In this document: piece by piece, positions 1 through 4,910 of the stretch
Layout: each line of letters opens with the position of its first letter
How positions within the stretch are numbered: the first letter of the stretch is position 1
Source: Dehalococcoidia bacterium
GTDB taxonomy: Bacteria; Chloroflexota; Dehalococcoidia; GIF9; AB-539-J10
Direction: 5' to 3'
NCBI GenBank assembly: GCA_023128875.1
Contig: JAGMDB010000072.1
Coordinates: forward strand, 1-7,279
DNA: 7,279 bases
Notes under the pieces: generated by a model
Database searches by the model: none
Told to the model about the DNA's origin: nothing
The model's input: only the letters and a program-made list of their open reading frames with translations
Translations under genes and position numbers: made by a program

Positions 1-279
1 ATAAAACATATAGAAAGAGTCACAGCAATCACCAAGGAATTGAAGGTTAGCTATAAGCATCTATACCTCTTGGGGAATTACAGATTTACTAATGACACAG
101 AAGAATATGTGCAAAATTTTGGAGAAGCTTATTTAGGGAAGATAGAGTATGACTCTAATGTAAGACAATACAATTTGGAAGGGAAAACTCTTTCTAAGCT
201 ACCTGAAGATTCACCTGCCTCCCTATCTGTGAAAGGAATTTTGGTGAAGGCAGGCTATGAAATTAGGGATAGAGAGTGA
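1..279 (+). CDS. CooC/MinD-like nucleotide-binding protein, C-terminal part (5' end outside window)
   Basis: The frame is open from the first base of the window to the TGA at 277-279, so this is the last 92 codons of a longer gene. A TTG at 40 is in frame, but there is no reason to start there: coding-like sequence (ERVTAITKELKV) runs through it. The visible part resembles the C-terminal third of CooC/MinD-type P-loop ATPases. A helix of the type that follows the switch regions comes first, then a strand ending in a GN motif (LYLLGNYRF, the usual place for base recognition), an acidic helix, a 'LGKIEYDSNVRQYNLEGKTL' segment matching the family's 'G-x-I-P-Y-D-x-x-V-x-x-A-x-x-x-G-K' stretch, and a closing helix. 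The Walker A and B motifs would lie upstream and cannot be checked. In CooC proteins the role would be ATP-dependent metal (nickel) insertion; a MinD/ParA-like protein with another role is also possible. A second, full-length CooC lies at 2101-2928. Confidence 0.62.
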   Translation: MKHIERVTAITKELKVSYKHLYLLGNYRFTNDTEEYVQNFGEAYLGKIEYDSNVRQYNLEGKTLSKLPEDSPASLSVKGILVKAGYEIRDRE

Positions 280-288
280 GCGTCAGGC

Positions 289-309
289 CTGGCAAGGGAG
301 GGTTGCCTG
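289..309 (+). repeat. short imperfect hairpin after the first gene
   Basis: CTGGCAA (289-295) pairs with TTGCCTG (303-309) with one T-T mismatch around the loop GGGAGGG. It starts 10 bases after the stop codon at 279, where a terminator would be expected, but no run of T follows. It could be a weak terminator or a chance structure. Confidence 0.2.
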
Positions 310-380
310 TAAAAGCGAGAGAGGAGACACTGACTTCAGATTATGACTTGCTACCATCTCTAAGCCTGCACAACAACACG

Positions 381-410
381 TTGATGGCCCCTGTCCCCGT
401 ATGTTAGAAT
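381..410 (+). promoter_or_regulatory. candidate sigma70-type promoter for the cNMP-binding protein
   Basis: TTGATG (381-386) and TAGAAT (405-410) are separated by 18 bases. They match the -35 and -10 consensus at 4 of 6 and 5 of 6 positions. Transcription would begin near 417, about 40 bases before the ATG at 458. This would let the gene be expressed independently of the ATPase fragment upstream. Confidence 0.35.
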
Positions 411-442
411 GATTTTTAGGGACCATAAATTGACAAATTGTT

Positions 443-450
443 AAGGAGGT
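443..450 (+). promoter_or_regulatory. strong Shine-Dalgarno that sets the start at 458
   Basis: AAGGAGGT lies seven bases before the ATG at 458. An in-frame GTG at 449-451 would give three extra residues but overlaps this ribosome-binding site, so the ATG is the better start. Confidence 0.8.
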
Positions 451-457
451 GGCAGCA

Positions 458-952
458 ATGGTATCGGTTGAGGTGCTAAAGCGTTTCCAGTTGTTTGAAG
501 GTTTAGATGAAAATGAGCTACGGCAAATAGTTGAGCTTTGCAAAGAGCGAAGTTATGAAGCAGGCTCTATTATTTTCACAGGCGGCATACTTGGCCCGCC
601 CAGCCCAGCAGCAGAAATTTGTCTTCTCAAAAATGGTGAAATTGACATACAGGTTGAATTTGTGATTTATGACCTGGAAGCAAGGATAACCGTCTATACA
701 GTGAAGAAGGGTGAAACCTTCGCCTGGTCAGCTTTGGTACCACCATATAAACTGACAGCTTTGGCCAGATGTCGCGAAAAGAGCGAGGTCATCACCATAA
801 ACGGCAAAGAATTGATGAATATCTTGGAAAAGAACAATTGTATAGGATTCGTGGTCATGCGTAACCTCAGTAAAGTCATAAGTTTGAGATTGGCTGCTAC
901 CATGACAGTGCTGAGACATCAAATCCAGAGAGCCTCTACGAGAAAGGCGTAG
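458..952 (+). CDS. stand-alone cyclic-nucleotide-binding-domain protein (Crp-like sensor fold without HTH)
   Basis: This 164-residue protein has the layout of a cNMP-binding (Crp/Fnr-type) beta-roll. The N-terminal helix (about 4-30: VLKRFQLFEGLDENELRQI) is typical of the family. It is followed by beta strands with 'CLLKNGEIDI' (55-64, the family's 'xxGxV/I' turn) and a ligand-cassette-like stretch at 85-105 (GETFAW...VPPYKLTALARC). A long C-terminal helix (about 117-160) corresponds to the dimerisation helix of Crp. The protein ends there, with no winged-helix DNA-binding domain, so it is not a classical transcription factor. The phosphate-binding cassette is atypical: the usual Arg-Ser/Thr-Ala signature is replaced by YKLTALARC, so cAMP binding is doubtful. 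It may sense something else or act as a regulatory partner. It has its own candidate promoter and a strong ribosome-binding site. The family call is good; the ligand and role are unknown. Confidence 0.75.
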   Translation: MVSVEVLKRFQLFEGLDENELRQIVELCKERSYEAGSIIFTGGILGPPSPAAEICLLKNGEIDIQVEFVIYDLEARITVYTVKKGETFAWSALVPPYKLTALARCREKSEVITINGKELMNILEKNNCIGFVVMRNLSKVISLRLAATMTVLRHQIQRASTRKA

Positions 953-1257
953 AAATTCTCAGCCCATATTCATTTCTGGGCTGGCAGGTTTTGACACGCG
1001 TTTCGTCAAGATAAAGTGTTGCCAAAAAGGGCATTGTGGCGCCATAAGCAAGGTCAGAGCTGTGGCTGATCATATTCAAACTCAGCCCATTTTTGATGTG
1101 CCTAAGTTTGCCAAATGGATAGAATTTCTAAGGGGACCACGGCATGGATAAGCGACTTCATCTTCCCGCCGGGCTTGCCCCTATTAAATTAGTAGCAATG
1201 GCACGTTATAGGAAGGATTATGCTAGAATAGCTTATCCCCGCCAGATTAGATTATAG
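953..1257. other. 305-bp spacer with an unexplained open frame
   Basis: No gene can be assigned here. A plus-strand frame is open from 915 (overlapping the end of the cNMP gene, in another frame) to a TAA at 1149-1151. Its composition looks protein-like (for example KCCQKGHCGAISKV and FAKWIEFLRG), but it has no ATG. Its only in-frame GTG, at 1062, has no Shine-Dalgarno and would give about 29 residues. It could be a gene remnant or chance. A 10-base sequence, CTCAGCCCAT, occurs twice (958-967 and 1081-1090). A small stem, AGCCCA with TGGGCT (961-982), could be a weak terminator. Near 1211-1231 a GGAAGG precedes a three-codon ATG...TAG frame. No promoter for the downstream gene stands out. Confidence 0.3.
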
Positions 1258-1923
1258 ATGGAGAGCCGCCATTCGTCATTGACTGACGGTCAAGAACAAG
1301 CTTATAAACTCGCCTGTCAACAACTGGCAAGCAGAAACATAGAAGAACTCTGCCGTAAGACTGGCGCAAAATCCGTGGATCCCAGCAAGATAACTGTCGA
1401 GTATCTAAACCAAGCATATCTTGTTACTCTTCCGAACGGTGAAGTTTCTTTATGGAACAATGACGAGGAAGTACCGCTAAAGGATAAAATCTTAATGCTG
1501 CACTACTTAGTTTCAGCAAGAGGTACTCCAGCTAGTAATAGATTGATCACCTTTAAGCAACTGCCAGGTTGCGCCAGTTATTTTCGAGTGTTTTCCCAGA
1601 TGACTCTGACGCCGTTTTTAGATCACTTCGGCGAGGAACCTCTTCTACTAATAAACGCTGGAGCAAACTTGGGAGGTCACAAAGCGGGTTATGGCGACGT
1701 ATCCATAACTATAAACGCTTTGCCACGTGTGCCTATAACCTTTGTCCTATGGCGAGGCGATGATGAATTTTCCCCCAGAGGAAGCATAATTTTTGACAGT
1801 AGTATTTCCGATTTTCTACCCACTGAAGATATAAGAGATATTTGCGTGAGTATCCTGTCGAAGTTAATCAGAAGCTTACCCTTAGCAACACAACAGCCTC
1901 CAAAGGCTCCTGCGGCACATTGA
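1258..1923 (+). CDS. DUF3786 domain-containing protein
   Basis: This 221-residue protein is soluble, with no signal peptide or membrane segment. It matches what I recall of the DUF3786 family. Residues 43-66 form an N-terminal strand region. Then come 'ILMLHYLVSARGTP' (78-91), 'ITFKQLPG' (97-104), a glycine-rich 'NLGGHKAGYGD' (137-147), the most characteristic block 'LPRVPITFVLWRGDDEF' (155-171), and 'SISDFLPTEDI' (182-192) before a last helix. The Pro/Ala-rich tail (209-221) is probably disordered. The ATG at 1258 directly follows an in-frame TAG, so the gene cannot start earlier in this frame. There is no good Shine-Dalgarno in front of it, which suggests weak or leaderless-like initiation. 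The family has no established biochemical function that I know of. It often occurs in anaerobes with corrinoid and CO-dehydrogenase chemistry, and the convergent cooC next door fits that, but a functional link is inference. Confidence 0.75.
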   Translation: MESRHSSLTDGQEQAYKLACQQLASRNIEELCRKTGAKSVDPSKITVEYLNQAYLVTLPNGEVSLWNNDEEVPLKDKILMLHYLVSARGTPASNRLITFKQLPGCASYFRVFSQMTLTPFLDHFGEEPLLLINAGANLGGHKAGYGDVSITINALPRVPITFVLWRGDDEFSPRGSIIFDSSISDFLPTEDIRDICVSILSKLIRSLPLATQQPPKAPAAH

Positions 1924-2100
1924 TGCTGTTCCTGCGAAAGCCGCTAGTACTGCGTAAGCCTGGCTTCCACATGTCAGAAAGCCCGCAATATTAAACCTTC
2001 CCGGCCCCTGGACATAGCCCGCCGAAAGGTGCTGGTTAATCTGGTGGCATGACGAGAAGCAGAACCTTGTCTACCGAAAGCCTCTATGCCCCCAGGACTC

Positions 2101-2928
2101 TTATATATGCTCTTCGTAACTGGAAGCTTTCGTATCTCTTTCCTCTCGCTTATCCCTAAAGAATTCATCCAGCTTGCTCTTTATCTGTCTGGCCTGCTCA
2201 ACACTCTTTGGCGCCGACTGGTAGACGTTAAAGCCCTGAACATCAGCATAGAGCAAATCAGGGTCGAAATCCAGGAAGCCCAGAATCTGGTAACTCGATA
2301 AGTTTTCCTTGATGAATTGGCGTGCTGACTCATTGTTAGTCTTAGAACCGACTATGAAGCAATGTCTTACCCCCAGTCCTGAAGCAAATTTCTCAATCGT
2401 CCGAGCTGTTTGAAAGCTACGCTGCCCCGGTTCGACTACAATTATGAAAGCATCCACCCCTTGAGCCGTTCCCCGACCCAGGTGTTCTACTCCAGCGTCC
2501 ATATCGAGAATCAGCAGATCATCCCGTTCAAGAATGAGATGGCTGAGCAACGCCTTCAGCATGGCGCTCTCAGGGCAAACGCAGCCCGCCAGTGGACCTT
2601 TGATTGTCCCCATAACCAGAAGCCTAACCGCTTGCCACTCCATAGTGAAGCAGTCTGGAATATCATCAACCTTCGGATTTAGTTGGAAGAAGCTGCCAAT
2701 AGTGCCTGGTTGTGCTCCAGTGCGCTCGTAGATTAGGTCTGCCATTTGGACGATAGGAGTGATATGGTCAGCTAATTCTGGCGGAATGCCTAAAGCCGAA
2801 GCCATATTACCATCCGGGTCAGCATCAACTACAAGAACCTTATGGCCACCCTCAGCGTAAGCCATGGCTAAGAGTGCCGCTAAGGTGGTCTTCCCTACGC
2901 CTCCCTTTCCTGAAATAGCTATCTTCAT
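2101..2928 (-). CDS. cooC: CooC-type ATPase, nickel-insertion accessory protein for CO dehydrogenase
   Basis: This 275-residue cytoplasmic P-loop ATPase of the MinD/SIMIBI class begins MKIAISGKGGVGKTT. Its deviant Walker A motif is at 7-15 with signature lysine K8 and P-loop lysine K13. A switch I-like 'VVDADPDGNMASALG' is at 33-47 and the Walker B-like 'LLILDMDAG' at 138-146. The CooC hallmark CxC is present at C116 and C118 (GCVCPE). In the Carboxydothermus CooC1 protein this pair binds metal at the dimer interface. The C-terminal 'ILGFLDFDPDLLYADVQG' (215-232) matches the family's base-binding end. The length is a little above the usual 250-265 because of a charged tail (258-275). Known CooC proteins use ATP to load nickel into the C-cluster of CO dehydrogenase. 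No such enzyme is in the window, so the client is unseen. The ATG at 2928 is preceded on the minus strand by a modest AAGGG. It converges on the DUF3786 gene and diverges from the E1-like gene. Confidence 0.85.
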   Translation of the reverse strand: MKIAISGKGGVGKTTLAALLAMAYAEGGHKVLVVDADPDGNMASALGIPPELADHITPIVQMADLIYERTGAQPGTIGSFFQLNPKVDDIPDCFTMEWQAVRLLVMGTIKGPLAGCVCPESAMLKALLSHLILERDDLLILDMDAGVEHLGRGTAQGVDAFIIVVEPGQRSFQTARTIEKFASGLGVRHCFIVGSKTNNESARQFIKENLSSYQILGFLDFDPDLLYADVQGFNVYQSAPKSVEQARQIKSKLDEFFRDKREERDTKASSYEEHI

Positions 2929-3241
2929 TAGCCCTTAGCCTATAACCAATTCTAACATCTAAGTGAGCAGACTACTACATTAGCCCCGTACGAAGTTACT
3001 GTAAAGACTTAGTAGGCCAGAATCTTAAATGACTAGCATTGTCTAATCCCTCATATCTCCATAAGCTAATGCTTGTAATGCTTGAGGCTCATCTTTCAAT
3101 TAGAATAGACTTAGTTGGTACTCGCTTTTGCGTGTTGCTATCCAGCAAGAATGCCAACCTGACTGTTCAACTATCTTGCCATGCTGTATCTGTGTTTATT
3201 TTAAAGGTTTACGCCAAGGATCTTCCCAGGCTGAGTTTAAT

Positions 3242-3258
3242 AATGTATATATTACATT
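3242..3258. repeat. AT-rich inverted repeat, candidate operator upstream of the E1-like gene
   Basis: AATGTA (3242-3247) and TACATT (3253-3258) form a perfect 6-base inverted repeat around TATAT. The right arm touches the -35-like TTGATT at 3257-3262, a place where a dimeric regulator could repress or activate. It differs from the TGTTGA/TCAACA repeat in front of the Rrf2 gene, so the two sites probably do not share a regulator. Confidence 0.35.
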
Positions 3259-3286
3259 GATTTTCCTGAGGTGTTCAGCTTACAAT
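3257..3286 (+). promoter_or_regulatory. candidate promoter of the E1-like gene
   Basis: TTGATT (3257-3262) and TACAAT (3281-3286) are separated by 18 bases, matching consensus at 4 of 6 and 5 of 6 positions. The predicted start near 3293 gives a short leader carrying GGAGG at 3301-3305. Confidence 0.4.
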
Positions 3287-3320
3287 TTTGATAGTTTAGA
3301 GGAGGCAAAGTAAAAGCTTA

Positions 3321-4085
3321 ATGAAAGGAACGAAGAGGAACATGCTTACGAAGAGCGACCTCAGCAGATATGGGCGGCAGATCTTATACCCAAGTTTTGG
3401 TCGGCAGGGGCAAGAGAAGCTTAAGCGCTCCCATGTAGTGGTGGCTGGGCTTGGTGGGTTGGGAACCAGCGCTTCTATATATTTAGCCTGTGCTGGTGTA
3501 GGTCATATTACGCTAGTGGATTGTGACCGCGTGGAGCTTTCCAATTTAAACCGGCAAATTCTTCATTGGGATGAGGATATTGGAGAGGAGAAGCCATTCT
3601 CGGCAGCACGGAAACTGGCTAAATTAAATCCCTCGATAAAGATTACCCCGCTTTTTGAGAGAATTACTGAGGGGAATGTGCGGGACATTATTATAGGGGC
3701 AGATGTGGTAATAGACGGGATGGATAATTTCGAAACCAGGTTTGTTCTTAACTCAGCATGTGTGGCAGAAAGAATCCCTTTCATCCATGGTGGGGTTTAT
3801 GGGCTCATTGGTGAGGTTACCACTATAATTTCTGGTGAAACCTCTTGCCTTTCTTGTATTTACCCTGCTGCCCCAGAGAATAAAGTAAGGGCATTTCCAG
3901 TTTTCGGTGTGACTCCAGCTTTGATAGCTACCCTGCAAGTTACGGAAGCAATTAAACTCCTCGCTGGCTTCGGTGGTTTGCTCACTAACAAGATGTTGTA
4001 TATTGATGGCGAAAGGATGGAGTTCACCATAGCCGATTTGGTTAAGAGGCCTGAGTGCAGGGTTTGCGGAGGCAGTGAGCCTTGA
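3321..4085 (+). CDS. moeB: MoeB/HesA/ThiF-family E1-like adenylyltransferase
   Basis: This 254-residue enzyme of the ubiquitin-activating-like superfamily would adenylate the C-terminal glycine of a MoaD/ThiS-type sulfur carrier. The Rossmann nucleotide site 'GLGGLG' is at 43-48. 'LVDCDRVELSNLNRQ' (65-79) supplies the ATP-contacting Asp and Arg (R78), followed by K91 and D135 in 'DGMDNFETR', the equivalents of the E. coli MoeB residues R73, K86 and D130. Two zinc-binding pairs, C176/C179 (CLSC) and C246/C249 (CRVC), are intact. The position near the conserved Cys that follows the adenylation core reads 'AFPVFGVTP', with no Cys, as in some archaeal and clostridial members, so catalysis probably stops at the adenylate. 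There is no rhodanese domain. Two starts are possible. ATG 3321 lies 15 bases from GGAGG, a long gap. ATG 3342 gives MLTKSDLSRYGRQ, the typical family N-terminus, behind a nearby AGAGG. The MoaD-like gene at 6744 is the obvious partner; a ThiF-like role in thiamine synthesis is the alternative. Confidence 0.8.
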   Translation: MKGTKRNMLTKSDLSRYGRQILYPSFGRQGQEKLKRSHVVVAGLGGLGTSASIYLACAGVGHITLVDCDRVELSNLNRQILHWDEDIGEEKPFSAARKLAKLNPSIKITPLFERITEGNVRDIIIGADVVIDGMDNFETRFVLNSACVAERIPFIHGGVYGLIGEVTTIISGETSCLSCIYPAAPENKVRAFPVFGVTPALIATLQVTEAIKLLAGFGGLLTNKMLYIDGERMEFTIADLVKRPECRVCGGSEP

Positions 4086-4140
4086 TGGATGTGAAGGCCA
4101 AGTTTAGCTAGCAGCTGAAATTTTGCCTGTGGGCAATTCC

Positions 4141-4178
4141 TCATCACCTCGTATTATCCGGGATGGGAGGGGTGATGA
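4141..4178. repeat. inverted repeat / hairpin between the E1-like gene and the Rrf2 gene
   Basis: TCATCACC (4141-4148) and GGTGATGA (4171-4178) are perfect 8-base arms with a 22-base loop. It sits 56 bases after the stop of the E1-like gene and upstream of the Rrf2 promoter. It may end transcription of the former, but only GTTTC follows, not a proper T-run, so a regulatory site or chance cannot be excluded. Confidence 0.35.
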
Positions 4179-4209
4179 AGGGGTTTCTGATTAGGTTGAA
4201 AGCTAACGC

Positions 4210-4238
4210 TTGACAGCGTCATTGATCATTGGTACTAT
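4210..4238 (+). promoter_or_regulatory. near-consensus sigma70 promoter of the Rrf2 gene
   Basis: TTGACA (4210-4215) is a perfect -35 and TACTAT (4233-4238) matches the -10 at 5 of 6 positions, with the ideal 17-base spacing. Transcription would start near 4245, about 29 bases before the ATG at 4274. This is the best promoter in the window, and it may also drive the AOR gene, which has no convincing promoter of its own. Confidence 0.65.
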
Positions 4239-4242
4239 ACTA

Positions 4243-4263
4243 TGTTGATTTATTTAGTCAACA
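4243..4263. promoter_or_regulatory. candidate Rrf2 operator over the transcription start
   Basis: TGTTGA (4243-4248) and TCAACA (4258-4263) form a perfect 6-base inverted repeat with a 9-base AT-rich centre. It covers the predicted start site just downstream of the -10, so a bound dimer would block transcription. Many Rrf2 regulators repress their own genes, so self-binding is a reasonable inference. Confidence 0.5.
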
Positions 4264-4273
4264 ATAGAATGCG

Positions 4274-4756
4274 ATGAAGCTTTCTACTAGAGGGCGATAT
4301 GGTACGAGAGCGCTTTTAGATTTAGCCTTGCACTCCGATGAAAGCCCAGTGCCTCTGAAAGATATTGCTCGAAGACAGCAAATTTCTCTGCCGTATCTGG
4401 AGCATCTGGTTATGCCTCTCGTATCGGGAGAGATAATAAGAAGCACTCGAGGGGCTCACGGTGGAATTTCACTGCTTAAGCCCCCTGAAAAAATTAGGCT
4501 TAGTGAGGTAATTCGGCTCCTCGAAGGACCGATTGCCCCGGTAGAGTGTGTTATTCATCCTGATATATGTCCGCGTGTTGGCTCTTGCGCCACGTGTGAT
4601 ATTTGGGAAGAGATAAAGAAGGCGATATACGGGGTTTTAGAGGGTACGACGTTGCAGGAGTTAGTCGAGCGGCAAAGACAAAAAGAAGCAAGCCGAAACG
4701 GCGAGGCCCTCGGTTCAGAAGGAACTACACGATGTGACCAGCCAAAAGATACTTAG
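4274..4756 (+). CDS. Rrf2-family transcriptional regulator, probable Fe-S sensor
   Basis: This 160-residue protein has the full Rrf2 layout. An N-terminal winged helix starts MKLSTRGRYGTRALLDLALH. The recognition part holds 'ISLPYLEHLVMPL' (37-49), and the wing 'STRGAHGGISLLKP' (57-70). A linker 'IRLSEVIRLLEGPIAPVECV' (74-93) leads into the cysteine-bearing region. Cysteines stand at C92, C99, C105 and C108. IscR holds its [2Fe-2S] cluster with three Cys (92, 98, 104) and His107; here the position matching that His is a Cys (CATCDIW, where relatives often have CATRDVW). Cluster binding is therefore likely, but the ligand set may differ. The tail after about residue 135 is polar and probably disordered, with an extra C154. 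The start at 4274 is the family N-terminus, although its Shine-Dalgarno is weak. A near-consensus promoter and an inverted repeat lie directly upstream, and the AOR gene follows after 154 bp. Control of this oxidoreductase cluster by Fe-S or redox state is the inferred role. Confidence 0.88.
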   Translation: MKLSTRGRYGTRALLDLALHSDESPVPLKDIARRQQISLPYLEHLVMPLVSGEIIRSTRGAHGGISLLKPPEKIRLSEVIRLLEGPIAPVECVIHPDICPRVGSCATCDIWEEIKKAIYGVLEGTTLQELVERQRQKEASRNGEALGSEGTTRCDQPKDT

Positions 4757-4910
4757 TGACAGGAAGAGCAGAATCAAGCGGCGTACGCATAGGGGAGAAG
4801 CTGGAAATAAGACACAGTTGTAGATTGCCACCAAAGTATAAGGGCCAAGGGCCAATCGGTGAAAATAAAAACAACTAGAAATATTAACTAATTATGGGAG
4901 GTGAAATGCA

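Larger units (their letters stand above)
2929..3320. other. 392-bp divergent intergenic region between cooC and the E1-like gene
   Basis: Only short frames without recognisable protein character are found here (for example 3039-3260 on the plus strand, which starts with TTG and has no ribosome-binding site). The right end holds the inverted repeat at 3242-3258 and the candidate promoter at 3257-3286. On the cooC side a TAGAAT-like -10 (minus strand, 2949-2954) can be read, but no matching -35 is seen. The rest is moderately AT-rich and shows no RNA gene or repeat that I can recognise. Confidence 0.4.

Noticed and set aside
1211..1231. GGAAGG followed by a three-codon ATG...TAG frame upstream of the DUF3786 gene, as a possible leader peptide
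   Set aside because: It is too short to tell from chance, with no attenuator structure beside it.
1924..2100. Possible bidirectional terminator between the convergent DUF3786 and cooC genes
   Set aside because: Only 5-base stems such as GGCTT/AAGCC can be formed, without T-runs on either side.
3039..3260. 73-codon plus-strand frame in the cooC/E1-like spacer
   Set aside because: It starts with TTG, has no ribosome-binding site, resembles no family I know, and overlaps the inverted repeat at 3242-3258.
4844..4857. Tandem GGGCCAA units before the AOR gene
   Set aside because: There are only two copies of a 7-base unit; not enough to call an operator or repeat array.
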